NCBI RefSeq assembly: GCF_963676685.1
Contig: NC_092345.1
Span: 46,893,838 to 46,957,837 of the forward strand
DNA length: 64,000 nucleotides
Direction: 5' to 3'
DNA from: Mytilus edulis
Taxonomy: Eukaryota; Mollusca; Bivalvia; Mytilida; Mytilidae
Part shown: in pieces, positions 36,001-48,965 of the stretch
Layout: each line of letters starts with the position of its first letter
How positions within the stretch are numbered: position 1 is the stretch's first letter
Position numbers and translations under genes: made by a program
Notes under the pieces: model-generated
Told to the model about the DNA's origin: nothing
Seen by the model: the letters and a program-made list of their open reading frames with translations, nothing else
Databases searched by the model: none

Positions 36001-37116
36001 ATTTCATTCTTGCTTAGTTTGTGTTTGTATCCACATTCATAGTCCGTGATATAAAGTATTCGTTCCATGCTCAGATTAACGAAGGGTTGTTTCCATGCGA
36101 CGAAACGAGTGTTTGAATTACCCGAAATATATCCATTAATATGATTAGTGATTACGCGAAGAAGATTTCAGATATTTGGCCAAGAGGCGGCAACGAAACA
36201 GCAGTGAAAAACACTATCATTTAGATAGTTAAAAAACTAAGGAATCCTTATAGTTGAGTTTGTAAAAAGGGAAGACTAAGAGTGTGTCAAATTTAGTTTA
36301 CGGTCACTAAAATTTCTCAGCTTTAAAACAAAATTATGTTATGATTGTACCTTCTTTTATGATTAAAAAATCAATTACATCGAGGAAGGGTATGCATTTA
36401 CTAGTTTGTCTTTTTAAAACAAACAAACACGTGTTAATCTGTTGGAACAAAAAAGTAAGGTATGTCTATCCAAAGGATAGAAATGTCCACAAAATCGAAA
36501 TGTTTCGTAAATGTCTAGAACTTTGACCCCATTTATATCTTTAAGAAGAACATGACGGTATATTTTATTACATATTTGAATTAACTAGGTGCCGAATAAC
36601 CTGTTTGCTAATTTTCGTTAAAAATTCACTGTGGGATAAAAACTGTATCGTATGCCCTTATACAGGACACGAAAAATCCTTTTGCATATATATAGATACT
36701 GGTGTAGCCAATTCCTTCAAACCATTTTCACAAGTTTAAAAGAGCTCAAATGATTTTCATACTGCAGTGGTCTATTCACATTGGAAATTTTACTGTTTCA
36801 CGTGTAATTAATCCACAGATACAATGCATAACAATAAAAAAAACTGTGCAACAACTTTTACAAAGCAGAAAAGAAAGTCGAATCGTGAAGCCAGTAAACA
36901 ATATTTATCTAAATCTGAGCATGCAAATTGAAGATTGTGATATATATATTACATTAAACCCATTTTGCTTAACAAAACAATGTATTATGAGAGTCCGTTA
37001 TTATTGATACCCCATGAACAAAAGTACTTTCACAGTATATCAAGCTGCAATCTCTTATCGCATTACTTCTAATTTGATCTGAATATATGATATTTATGAC
37101 AAAGTGTGACAAAACA

Positions 37117-37455
37117 ACAGCGAGAAATCCCTGCACCCGGAGGCTCCTTCAGCTGGCCCCTAAACAAATATATATACTAGTTCAGTGATAATGAACGCCA
37201 TACTAAACTCCAAATTGTACACTAGAAACTACAAGTTAAAATAATACAAGACTAACAAAGGCCAGAGCCCCCTGACTTGGGACAGGCGCAAAAATGCGGC
37301 GGGGTTAAACATGTTTGTGAGATCTCAACCCTCCCCCTATACCTCTAGCCAATGCAGAAAAGTAAACGCATAACAATACGCGCATTAAAATTCAGTTCAA
37401 GAGAAGTCCGAGTCTGATGTCAGAAGATGTAACCAAAGGAAATAAATAAATGAAA
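37117..37455 (-). mobile_element. Reverse-transcriptase element 3' UTR fragment (copy d)
   Basis: About 340 bp of the 3' UTR of the family seen at 13250-14308, from CAGCGAGAAATCCCTGCACC to GAAGATGTAACCAAAGG, truncated at both ends. It sits at the inner edge of the left arm, in the spacer between the two arms. The remaining spacer, to 38252, has no gene I can identify. Confidence 0.7.
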
Positions 37456-38771
37456 TTATATTTGTTTAGAAACTTTCACATCAAAGCACTTATAAACATT
37501 TACATTATCAAAAACACATTATGTTTTGTGAAAAGTCAGGTTCTAATATTTTTACGATTTATTGAGTACAACTTAGTCTTAATTGTTTTACTTTCCAATT
37601 TACTTTGATTATACAATGTCACGTGGTATCCTAGCCATAGAAGGGCCGTATCAAAGATGTAGATAACTATCTGTATAAATGACCGAAAACTTTCGAGACG
37701 TTCCGATATTTTATTCCGACTTCCGGCCGAGAGATATCGAGTGGCCCATAGACACATCCAAAACTTGCTAATATATAAGCGTGAACCCCTCAGGGGGCTC
37801 ATACAATAACACACAATTCTTATCAGCTAACAACTTGCAGATTTGAAAATTTTTGACATCAACATAATCGCAACAAAATTGTTTTAATAAGAGGGTCATT
37901 AAGGATATCAATATTTAATGAAAAGATATAGTAATATTACGCGTTTCGTCAGATGATTATTATTATGCTTTACTAAACTATTATAATAAATTTGTTAATT
38001 TAAGTACGTGATTTAAAATATGAATGATCGCTGCTATATTAAGATTTAATATAGCAGTAAACAAACAAATCAAAAGAAAGTCATTGATTAATAAAAAATA
38101 ATAATCATAAAAACAGCTTGATTGGCATATCGTTTTATACAGACGTGAACAGTTATCTGATTGTCCCTCAAACTAAACAGGACACTTGACGAATTCATGT
38201 TATTATTTTTATCAGTTAAATTGTAGATACGAGACCATTGGTTTCCAAATTCTTGTTGTTTTGTCACACTTTGTCATAAATATCATATATGCAGATCAAA
38301 TTAGAAGTAATGCGATCAGAGATTGCAGCTTGATATACTGTGAAAGTACTTTTGTTCATGGGGTACCAATAATAACGGACTCTCATAATAAATTGTTTTG
38401 TTAAGCAAAATGGGTTTAATGTAATATATATGTTGTGTACAAGTGATCATTTTGTACAAATTATAATTTGTAAAAAAATGGAAAATTATAATTTGTATTT
38501 TGACTTTGTACAAATTATAATTTGTACAAAAAGTGCCTGTACAGATTATAATTTGTACAAAATAAGGCTAAATTTCACTTATAACTTGTACAACAATTTA
38601 TCATATGGATATTGTGATAAAAATGTATTGATAACCACTATAAAAAACTGTTCAATGCTATTTTTAAATTCATATTGATTCCTTTATTTTGCCTTGAGGT
38701 TATAAATTGAACTCCTGTTCACTGGTGTTTCACATGGTCATTTACAAAAGTAAAAGTTAAGGTGTTAAAAA

Positions 38772-39017
38772 ATGGCTAGTATTGTTGATCAACAGGATAA
38801 ATTTTATCAAGAAGTTCAGCAATTTGCTGAGAATAATACATCTAAGCACAACCATCTTTATACTAGGGACAAATTGAATGAGTTAATTTCTAAAGTTAAA
38901 AATGCAAAAGAGGCATCGAAGAAAAGTGACCAAGACAGACATTTGCTAAAGAAATATGATATTATTGAAGTTGCAAATATGAGCTTAACTATTTCACAGA
39001 TCTGCTTATATTTATAA
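38772..39017 (+). pseudogene. Ginger transposase N-terminal part
   Basis: 81 codons beginning MASIVDQQDKFYQEVQQFAE and reaching RHLLKKYDIIEVAN, which resembles the N-terminus of KRBA2/Ginger integrases (residues before the zinc domain). It ends at a stop and the main frame resumes about 110 bp later, in another phase, after a TACTTTCAG acceptor-like site at about 39126. Either a short intron or decay separates the two parts. Confidence 0.6.
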
Positions 39018-39160
39018 TATTTGAACAAGAATATTGCTGTTAGGGTTCATAAACTAATTATCTTCAGAACAAAATACAAGTTTAGCTTTGTGCCATACTC
39101 AAAATGGTTTAATTCTTACTTTCAGATGACACCATACTTTACTACTTATCCATTGAGGAT

Positions 39161-40348
39161 ATGTATGATGTCATAAAAACAGCACATGTTGGGGTCGGTC
39201 ATGGTGGTCTCCATAAAACTAACAAAGTACTCAAAAAACATTTTGCTAACATTAGCCGGGAAGCAATACGCATATTTACAACCAACTGTGAACAATGTAT
39301 CTTGAAAAGAAAACGTTCTGACATATCAAAACTTGTTGTTAAACCTATAATTTCTGCTGACTTCAACTGTAGAGGGCAGGTTGACCTTGTAGACCTTCAA
39401 TCTGTCCCCGAGCAGGAATTTAAATGGATAATGCATTATCAAGATCATCTTACCAAATTTAGCGTGCTTAGAGCTCTGAAATCTAAGAGAGCTGCTGAAG
39501 TTGCGTATCAATTACTTGACATTTTTCTTCTCTTTGGTGCACCCCATATCCTCCAAAGCGAGAATGGAAGAGAGTTCACTGCACATATAATTACTGAACT
39601 GAAATCGTTATGGTCATAATTAGTAATAGTTCATGGGCGACCAAGACATCCCCAAAGTCAAGGATCTGTAGAAAGAGCAAATGCAGACATTAAAGAAATG
39701 CTCATATCATGGATGAATGACAATGACACACGACAGTGGTCTGGAGGTTTGCGCTTTGTGCAATTTCAGAAAAATAGATCATATCACAGAGTAATTGATC
39801 AATCACCTTATCATGCTCTGTTTGGTTCTGACCCAAAGATAGGTTTATCTTCATCTTCTTTGCCCAAGGAACTTTTGCCAAATCTTGAAACTGAGGAAGA
39901 TCTGGAGAAAGTGTTTAAAGAGGTTTCAGAGGAGAACAGTGAAATTGAGATTGATGGAACGGATGAAAACACAGATGCTGAATCGGTAGAATCAGAAAGA
40001 GAACTTAACGATTCTGGATCAACAAGTACAACTATTGAAGTAGTATCAGAGGAAGTCGAAACCCTAATCATTCGTGCTAGAAAACGTGCATTGTCTGGCC
40101 AACAAATCCAAGCAGATGTCCTTACAAGAAATACAAAACAGAAACTGAGTGAGTTATCTATTGGAGACAACGTTATTATCCCAATACCACAATATGACCG
40201 AGCACCGACCGATCCAAGGAACATACAAGGTGTTGTTGTAGAAGTAGGAAATTTTGGATATCGTGTAGGGACAATAGCTACAAATAACAATTTGTTCAAA
40301 GTCAAAATACAAATTATAATTTGTACAATTTTTTTGTACAAATTATAA
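39161..40348 (+). pseudogene. Ginger1 integrase/transposase, one in-frame stop
   Basis: One reading frame with a single TAA at 39617-39619. Ahead of the core is an HHCC zinc domain (HVGVGH... NCEQC). The core has VDLVDLQS (first Asp), WIMHYQDHLTKF, LQSENGREF, HPQSQGSVERANADIKE (catalytic Glu) and SPYHALFG. The second catalytic Asp, expected in the LQS-DNG position, is Glu here. The C-terminus has a long acidic segment (residues about 235-300) and an IGDNVIIPIPQYDRAP block typical of the KRBA2/Ginger tail. The stop and the Asp-to-Glu change both indicate inactivity. Confidence 0.85.
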
Positions 40349-43300
40349 TTTGTACAAAATGATAACTTGTACACAACATATATATCACAATCTTCAATTT
40401 GCATGCTCAGATTAAGATAAATATTGTTTACTGGCTTCACGATTCGACTTTCTTTTCTGCTTTGTAAAAGTTGTTGCACAGGTTTTGTTTATTGTTATGC
40501 ATTGTATCTGTGGATTAATTACACGTGAAACAGTAAAATTTCCAATGTGAAGTGACCACTGCAGTATGAAAATCATTTGAGCTCTTTTAAACTTGTGAAA
40601 ATGGTTTGAAGGAATTGGCTACACCAGTATCTTTATATATGCAATTGCATATTTCGTGTCCTGTATAAGGGCATACGATACAGTTTTTATCCCACAGTGA
40701 ATTTTTAACGAAAATTAGCAAACAGGTTATTCGGCACCTAGTTAATTCAAATATGTAATAAAATATACCGTCATGTTCTTCTTAAAGATATAAATGGGGT
40801 CAAAGCTCTAGACATTTACGAAACATTTCGATTTTGTGGACATTTCTATCCTTTGGATAGACATACCTTACTTTTTTGTTCCAACAGATTAACACGTGTT
40901 TGTTTGTTTTAAAAAGACAAACTAGTAAATGCATACCCTTCCTCGATATAATTGACTTTTTAATCATAAAAGAATGTACAATCATAACATAATTTTTTTT
41001 TAAAAGCTGGGAAATTTTAGTGACCGGAAACTAAATTTGACACTCTTAGTCTTCCCTTTGTACAAACTCAACTATAAGGATCCCTTAGTTTTTTAACTAT
41101 CTAAATGATAGTGTTTTTCACTGCTGTTTCGTTGCCGCCTCTTGGACGAATATCTGAAATCTTCGCGTAATCACTAATCATATTAATGGATATATTTCGG
41201 GTAATTCAAACACTCGTTTCGTCGCATGGAAACAACCCTTCGTTAATCTGAGCATGGAACGAATATTTTATATCACGGACTATGAATGTGGATACAAACA
41301 CAAACTAAGCAAGAATGAAATTGTAAATCCCGCAATGCATGAAAACATGTGTTGCATTTCAGTAAATAATACGTGTTATCGGTTGATCGTAAATGCGTAG
41401 TATACCATCATGCATGGTTAACCATTTAATGGATTGGTCAAAAACCAACGTGAAATAAAAATACGTCATACATAAATGAATAATTACATGTGCGAGCACA
41501 TAAGTATGCTGATTTATGCATATCCATATAAGGTAGTTTGCCCGACCTGTTAAACGATTATGTGAAAGTATGTTGAAAATCATTGGTTTAGAAAAATATG
41601 GACCAGACTGGTGGATACCCTGTTCATTATATATCCCACTTCCTTGAGAGTGGGTATGAATAAGAGATGAACTGTGACAAATGTCATGTAGAATCTGAAA
41701 AAGTTCATTGAAATAGACTCACGGTTGTAGAAGGAGTGTCGGATAGGGGAGACATATTTCAATAACATATCTGGTCCAAATCAATACCTTTGTATCGGAA
41801 ACCAAGGAAAACATTCCTCTCAAAAGCAAACCCAAAATAAGTAGTTCATAATGATATTATGTCCAAAAAAACTCTGTGAAATTTTGAGTGAAATGGATTC
41901 ACTGGTTCAGGCAGAGTTGTGGTTATAATAGTGACATTATGTCATGAAGAATCATAGAGTGTTTCATTGAAATCCATTTACTGATTTAGGAGGAGTTTTG
42001 GATTCGGTTGATGACCTCTATTATATGAAAATGCATACGAAAGCCCTGAAATTTTTCGGGAAAAAGTAAAATAGTGGGTGAACAAAAAATAAAGCAATGA
42101 AAAATCAATGAAATTTGGTTTCAATCAATTCCCATGTTTAGTTTGGGGAAAGGGATGATTGTCTTGTAAAAATGAATGTTCATGTTCAACGGCATATATA
42201 ATGTTATTGTATCGGAAACCCAAGGAATACTTCTGATTAAAAATAAGAGATACGAACACATTACGTAATCAACATTATGTGAAAGTTTCGTCGCCATTCA
42301 ATTTTTTATTTGAAATAAAATGTTCCTGACAGACACTTCAATCTGATCACTATATTCTTCGTCAAGCATGGTATACATATTGCATTCTTTAGTATTTTCA
42401 GAAAATGCGTTTTTGATTTATTTACATAATTGTTCATGTATTTTGAATTGTATAATATTAATGTCTATCTTTGTTCATTTTTTTCTTGACCAGGATATCA
42501 ATTTTCACACTCGTCCTGCCATCCCATCTCCTGCAATCAAATGGTCGTCTCATTATCATTCAAATTTTATTAAACAAAAGCAGTGAGTGGATAAAATTAA
42601 ACTATGTTGCTTGCTTTTTAAAATAAAAAGTCCATCTGATCATTTTAGGCTGGGTTCTTCTACCTCACATAATCTTATCAGGCACTGCAATATATATGTA
42701 GATACTGAGAGGATTGAACAATTGAAATAATAATATAGAAACAAATGTAAAGATTGGTAAAGACTTTTGTAGACAATAAATGCTAGCACATCATGGTCAA
42801 CCATGTGAGTAAAATATGGGTACATTTACAATAAAAATCTGTAATAAAAAGTAAAATAATAAAAATACCGAACTCCGAAGAAAATCCTAAATGAAAAGTC
42901 CCTAGCAAAAGGAAAAATCAAAAGCTAATGAGTATCAACAGTCATATTACTGACTTTCTACAGGCATTTTCATATGTAGAACTGGTTTATCAATAGGAAA
43001 ACAAAGAATATAGAGTAAAGTCAGTTGATGCACAACAATAAAAAGCACACTAAAAGCAAAGGAACACCACTTATATTGATGTTATCTATCTCAAAATAAC
43101 AGTGAGGCCTTCAACACGGAACAACAAAACCCCCTTACCTTACTGCAAATTAAAGACGGCCCTCAGGACCGGCTTAAGGTGGCTCACCCCAATAGTGACC
43201 CCCGGTAGAATTTTTTTATTTTCACATATTCTGTAGATTTTTTTATGCTGAATCCAAAAATGCAAAGAAAAAAGGGGATCACCAGGCTCGTTTTCTCCTC

Positions 43301-44247
43301 AAATTGAAGCGAAATGTGCGATTTTGACCCTATTTCCAAACATGCCCACCCTTCCAACAATAACCGTTACATCAAATTTAAAGACTTTTAAAACCAAGTC
43401 AGTATGATTTTTATGTGAAAAAAACATTAGAATTTGAAATGTAAACCTTTCCCTTGATTGTTTTTGACTTAAAAATCCTTTTATTTTCAGATTAATGTCT
43501 AAATTTTGCATTTTCTAATTTTAGTTTAAGGCAAAAACTATTGGTTTAATCGATTTTTCGTAAAATTTCCCCGGTAGATTTTTAAAAAAAACAGATATGT
43601 CAAAGCTATGAACTTTTCGAACATTTTAAGGTAAAATAAAATGGGGGTCACCAGGCTTTTAAAAAAGTTACGAGCTTTTGTTTAACCCCTCTACCCCATA
43701 AGGTCTGATTTCATTGCACTCCATTAATTACTTAATTGTGAATTCTTTATTGATGGCTTTAATAAAATAATGTTTGTAATTATATCAATAAACGATTGCT
43801 GAATATAAACGTGGTTATCGTATTACTGTTTGTTATCAAAAAGTGAAATTTTGATTATTTTGGTGAAATACGGTAATTTTGTCTGGCGCTAGTTGCTTCC
43901 CTCTAATTTGGCGCCATTATCGGACCAGAGGAATTTCAAGGTCGCCATTGCCGAGCAGCATACTATATTGATGAATACGACCATGTACATGCCTAACAGA
44001 CATTGTGGCGAATATACAACGATAAAGGTAGAGTTATTACATAAGAAAACATAGATTTCGATATATTAGGCAGCCAAATGTTATCAGTATAACGAAAAAT
44101 ACAAACTTGGGGGTTGTCTCAAAATACTCGCTACTGTTGAAAATCACTGCGGCTGAAACCTTGCACGGGCTCAATTTCTGTTCCATGTTTAATATTATAG
44201 ATCGTTATAGCTGGTATCTTATTTATGTGTTTATTTTACCTTTTACA

Positions 44248-44346
44248 GACAAGTTGTAAACATGTCTGGCCAGTTTTGCAAAATATCCGTGTGCAAACGG
44301 CCGAAGAGGAAGGGATGACATCTACTGTCATTTTTACGCTACCGTT
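44248..44346 (+). pseudogene. Exon-like segment with frameshift
   Basis: Acceptor-like TTTTACAG (44247) and donor GTTAGT (44347) border a segment with ATG at 44262. Read from that ATG it stops after 18 codons; shifting by one base in the AAAA run near 44279 opens a cysteine-containing frame (YPCANGRRGRDDIYCHFYAT) to the donor. A following acceptor at about 45831 would join in phase. It might be a captured gene fragment carried by the 8 kb insertion. I do not recognise a family. Confidence 0.3.
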
Positions 44347-44586
44347 AGCAATGGTTAGTGTCAATGAATTAGTCTTTTTTAATCATCATTTTTAATAACT
44401 TATTTCGTAGCCAAGTTAGGTTCATATTAGTCCGAGATTAGCCCCAGCTTGTCTGGCAAAACAGCCGTTGGACGTCAGAGAAATCTCGGACTAGGGTCAT
44501 ATGTATGTGGGGTACCCCATAACTTCCATCGGGACAGTTTCTACTCCTTGACCCCAACTATATTTCCCTTCCCATTTTACTCTAAA

Positions 44587-44598
44587 CCCCCCCCCCCC
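44587..44598. repeat. Poly-C run
   Basis: Twelve C residues; a second run of eleven is at 44851-44861. The pyrimidine-rich stretch 44530-44730 creates a 103-codon open frame that I do not consider coding. Confidence 0.7.
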
Positions 44599-45001
44599 TC
44601 CTTTTTACTTCAATTCTTCCATCTCCTTGCCCCAAGACAAAATATATTTCAGAGATACCCCCTTTTTCCTGATCCCTCATTCCCCTGTCTCCTTACCCCT
44701 GTCCACCCCTCTATTAAGGTCTGGGGTTTGATTGACTTCTTTATTTTCTTGAGAATATGATATAATTGGCCTAATTTGTAAATGATAAACCCTACAGTAG
44801 GAGGCAAACGAAGGATTCATCTTTATCAATCACAATTTGTTTACCATTAACCCCCCCCCCCTAATTCTGTTAGGTATACAAACATGTCTTAAGGTCTAGT
44901 AATAGAAGTATCAGGGTTAAACATGTACAGAATGCGGCCATAAGTATTTGTCACTTGAGATTTTTAGCTGTTCATATATATTGTATATAATATAAAAAAG
45001 A

Positions 45002-45090
45002 AGATGTGGTACGATTGCCAATGAGACAACTATCCACAAAAGACCAACATGACACAGACATTAAAACAACTATAGGTGTATACATTTAAA
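45002..45090 (+). repeat. GATGTGGTATG repeat fragment
   Basis: AAGATGTGGTACGATTGCCA is followed by an ATGAGACAACTATCC block, the start of the dispersed family seen at 9436. Truncated. Confidence 0.6.
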
Positions 45091-45349
45091 AAAATAAATA
45101 ATTTTGGATTGATTTTAAGCATCCTGGTACCAATAGAAGCAGTATTATCACAGGTTTATTTTTTGGTTATATTTTTTTTGTGTCTCATTTTCATTATTTT
45201 CTGTTCAGAAATTCGATATACATGTATATTCAACCAAATTAAATTATAAAAAAATATTTTATGTTTTCTCAAGGGAAAACAAAAATAAATGAAAACGAAC
45301 CTATTATCAAATAAACACATATTAATTTAGACCATTTTAGTTCTTTTAA

Positions 45350-45720
45350 GGTTACCCTTGCATTGTCAGTCTTATCAAACTTGCATGTACCTCCCAAATT
45401 TGGTTTCTGTTCTCTAACTTCAGTTTGCCTCTACCAACGTTATGAAACTAATACACAATTAATGCATATATATATGCTTACTACATTGTACCAACAAACA
45501 CACATGAAGTTTGAATTTTTGGTGGGGTCGCTTTTACTTTTCTAGAGTTATGCCCTTTACAAATTAAAAAAAATGCTGAAATTTTGTTCCTTTCTTTAAC
45601 ACAAGTTTGCTTCTTCCAAATGTTCTGAAACTTATATGCAATGCTTACTACAACAACACTCAGATCAAGTACAAATTTGGGTGGTGTCACCCTTTTCATC
45701 CTTTATATGCAAGCGGCTGC
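45350..45720 (+). repeat. Degenerate tandem repeat with TAGAGTTATGCCC
   Basis: Two diverged copies of about 180 bp share GTTTGCCTCTACCAACG / GTTTGCTTCTTCCAAATG and AATTTTTGGTGGGGTC / AATTTGGGTGGTGTC. I recognise this type as a common bivalve tandem repeat. No gene. Confidence 0.5.
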
Positions 45721-46631
45721 TCATCTGTGTCCCATGGACACATTACCATTATGAACTAGTCTACATCTATATGCTTTTGAATGTCAATAATTGTTGATTT
45801 TCTGACAGAATTACTCTGATATTTAATTTCAGACTGCAAGTACATTTGTACATGTACATTGCAAATGGAAGGAGTGAGCTTGGAATGTTCAACTTTACTT
45901 GGAAACTATTGGCAAAGTACTGACAGAATTTCATGAGAAGCCAGTATCATATTATAGTCTTGCAACCGGAAACTATGCGTAAAGTGCTGAAACTTAAGAA
46001 CAACATTCTACATGTATATATGCAATATATGTTGCCACAATCCACTTAAGGAGCTAAGATCAACTATAAATTGGAACTACATTGTACATGTATATGCTTT
46101 AGTGCTGTCAAAATCCTTTAAAAAAATCAAATCAAAAGGACCTACTTCACCTATACATATAGTTACCTGTCCCAATGATGAATACAGATCATATATATGA
46201 GTCTACTCTTATAAATAAAACAGTGAAGGAGAATAAAAATAAAGAAAATATAGAGCTGATCAGCTAATGATTGTACATGTACATGATGTCTAAATGGCAA
46301 CAATTCTTACATGTATACTAGTACATTGAAATTAATTATATTAATAGATGTTTTATAAATTTGATCTCATAGATATTAGAGGAATAAAATCAATCACGTT
46401 TCAAAAATTTGATTTAGTTGAGCCTTTTTTTTAACACCAGTTTTCAGGACATATTATGGTATACCATTGACTGTCCGTCGTCAGCATGTCGGACATATAC
46501 TCAAAAATAATAAATACTAATAGGTACATGTAGTAGTCAATATTGTGTAATCAATAGGTCATCTTCATGTATATTTGGTGTATAAAATGATTATTAAATG
46601 TCTTATCACAAATTAAGATATCAAATGAGAG

Positions 46632-46856
46632 GATGTGATATGATTGTAAATGAGACACAACAGACCATATAACACAGAAATAACTATACCTGTAGGTCAC
46701 CATATGGACTTCAATAATGAGTAAAACATATTCTGCATAGTTGGTTTTAAAGGTCTCGAAATGACAAATGAACAATTTAAAACATTTAAAATGAGAAAAC
46801 TAATGGGTGATTTATGTACAAAATAATAAATGAATAACAAATATGTCTGTCTTGCA
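46632..46856 (+). repeat. GATGTGGTATG repeat copy
   Basis: Diverged copy of the dispersed family, from GGATGTGATATGATTGTAAA to AACAAATATGTCTGT. 45721-46630 shows nothing else I can name. Confidence 0.55.
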
Positions 46857-47079
46857 GGGTTTATCTGAACTTAACCTCATTTTCATGGACTTGTCTGTTT
46901 CTTGAATTCTAAATATGTTTCAAAATATTTGGTTGATGGGATGATTGTTACAGAGTCCGACATAGGGTGGGGGCTCATTGGTGGATTATATTGCAAATAA
47001 CTGACGCCAGCCCCGCTTTGGCAGTCAGTCCTCACATTGCCACTAGAGAAATAAAATTAAAGAAAAAAAAATTAAATCA

Positions 47080-47735
47080 CGATAATTTCCTGTCGATATG
47101 CACATCTACATAGTATGTCCTTATTATCTACAAAGTTTCATGAAATTCTGTTGTGTGGTTTCAGAGGAGTTTCGATGATAAGCTGTTTGCAGTTGTATAC
47201 TGCAGCAAATAAGTTCAAAGGGGCATAACTCCTAGAAAAATAATTCGTAATTTCCTGTCGATATGCACATCTACATGGTATGTCCTTATTATCTAAAAAG
47301 GTTTTATGAAATTCTGTTGTGCGGTTTGAGAGGAGATGCAGTGACAAACTGTTGCAGTAGTATATTGAAGCAAATAGGTTCAAAGGGGCCTTACTCCTAG
47401 AAAAAAAATATGTATATCTAAATAGTATGTCCTTATCTAAAAAGGTTTCATAAAATTCTATTGTGCGGTTTGAGAGGAGATGCGATGACAAACTTGCAGT
47501 AGTATAATAAAGCAAATAAGTTCAAAGGGGCATAACTCCTAGAAAAAGTTTGAATCATAATTTCCTGTCGATATGCACATCTGCATAGTATGTCCTTATT
47601 ATCTAAAAAGGTTTCCTGAAATTTTGTTGGGCGGTTTGAGAGGAGTTGTGATGACAAGAAACTGATAGACTGGCTGATGGATGGACGGACGGGTCAAAAA
47701 TGTTATACCCTGCGCCACCTCCTTGTGTAGGGTAT
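47080..47735. repeat. Tandem array, about 157-bp period, four copies
   Basis: Units start with TTCCTGTCGATATGCACATC (47088, 47249, a degenerate one near 47405, 47559) and contain CAAAGGGGCATAACTCCTAG. The array ends with a GACGGACGGGTCAAAAA block and GGGTATAAAAA. I recognise it as a common bivalve tandem repeat. The reverse-strand open frames over it are by-products of the repeat. Confidence 0.7.
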
Positions 47736-47870
47736 AAAAATAGGAAGATGGGGTGTCATTGTTTATGAGGCAAATCTTCACCAGAGACCAATTTACATAG
47801 AAGATAACAATTATGTCCCCGTACGGACTTCAACAATTACTATAAACTGATATACCACATAGTCAAACAA
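47736..47870 (+). repeat. GATGTGGTATG repeat fragment
   Basis: Starts GGAAGATGGGGTGTCATTG and passes through a CCGTACGGACTTCAACAATT block; same dispersed family, joined directly to the tandem array. A further short piece is at 48229-48270. Confidence 0.5.
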
Positions 47871-48769
47871 ATAAAAGTCCCAGAAATTACGTTTTTTTAT
47901 ATGACTGCACATAATGAAAATTAAAGTTGTGCATACTGAATGATCACTGGCAAGTATTTCAAGCATAATACGGATGAGAACATGCAGATAAGTATCAATT
48001 ATGAAAGTTATGCAAAGTAAGACGGGAGCTAGATATATGGACTGCCATAAAAAAAAAAAAAAAACGAATTGACAATTACGCTTGGTGCACGTGTAGGCAA
48101 AATTCCCCCTTTTTACCCTACGAGGCTTCGTATGTATACATCCAGCTGTTTGAACACCCTGTATAATCAAGGGGTCATCTGTCAGATTAGTCATAGTTCT
48201 ATGTTAACCATACGATATGAAAATAAGCAGATGTGGTATGATTGCCAATGAAACAACTATCCACCAAAGTTCATATTTAAAATTCAATATTATAAATAAA
48301 AAAAACATTATCTCCTTTTATCATCACGCATAGATCGATGATTAGTTATGCATTTCTTTGCCACGGTAAGATCAAATCAGTGTTCACAAACAAAATTGTC
48401 ATTCACATTTTTTGCCGCATTGACATCACTCAACTATATTTGTGATCATTTGTTTTAATCAAGAACTTTCCTTATTAGCTTACCTTTTAAAAAAGCATTT
48501 CAAAAATTAAGATTAAAGTTAAAGTTTGCCAACATCACCGGCTAATATAGCGTTCTTCAGGGAGTAGCTTTTAAATTACAATCCAAACTTTTCCTGAACC
48601 TAGTAGTAGTATAGATTTTTTTTATATATAAAGTCTTTAGTAGTGTTTGAGACTGCCCGGCACGATGCGGGTGTATGTCCTAGCAAAATCCCGACATGGT
48701 GAAACCAAAAATTTTGCGGTTCTCCGCAAAGCATGCAGTATTTAGGAATTATATCATAAACCGATATAT

Positions 48770-48965
48770 AAGGTCGGAATACTAGGCCAGTCCCGGTTAC
48801 TTTTGACAGTGATGGATCCCGGGGGAGGGTTCCGGGTTCCCCCCTTTTTTGGACGATCAATGCCTTTGAATGGGGAAATATAGTTGGAACACCCCCTTTT
48901 TGTCCTGAGTTGGGAACCCCCTTTTAAAATGACTGGATCCGCCCGATTGATCGTTGCTGGATCCA
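48770..48965 (-). repeat. GGATCC-flanked G/C-rich repeat
   Basis: A segment with GGATCCCGGGGGAGGGTTCC, runs of C and A-free stretches, and GACTGGATCCGCCCG at the right. I recognise it as a common mussel repeat. No coding capacity. Confidence 0.45.

Larger units (their letters stand above)
32737..37121 (+). repeat. Left arm of 4.4 kb inverted duplication
   Basis: Matches the reverse complement of 38253-59722 once three insertions in that arm are removed. Conservation is high: a 61-codon frame at 36341-36526 differs by two residues from its partner at 40800-40985. It contains no gene I can support, only a reverse-transcriptase fragment at its left edge and the 3' UTR-like GATGTGTTTTGGCTTTTGAT block of a common repeat near 34390. 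This arm carries the empty sites for all three insertions. Confidence 0.85.
38431..40378 (+). mobile_element. Ginger1-type DNA transposon
   Basis: 1948 bp, termini TGTTGTGTACAAGT / ACTTGTACACAACA, flanked by TATA (38427-38430 and 40379-40382). The left arm's empty site confirms a 4-bp duplication. The terminal inverted repeats are about 100 bp and rich in a 20-bp palindrome. It encodes a retroviral/Gypsy-like integrase used as transposase, related to host KRBA2 proteins. Terminal TGT, 4-bp duplication and this integrase match published Ginger1 elements. Inserted in the right arm after the duplication. Confidence 0.85.

Noticed and set aside
39811-40479. 222-codon reverse-strand frame
   Set aside because: Antisense to the acidic, serine-rich tail of the Ginger integrase.
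44449-44760. 103-codon Pro/Phe-rich frame
   Set aside because: Composition follows a pyrimidine-rich tract with poly-C runs; no motif or neighbour supports it.
47138-47781. Reverse-strand frames with LLSNRTIEF-like repeats
   Set aside because: The repeated peptide simply mirrors the 157-bp DNA tandem repeat.
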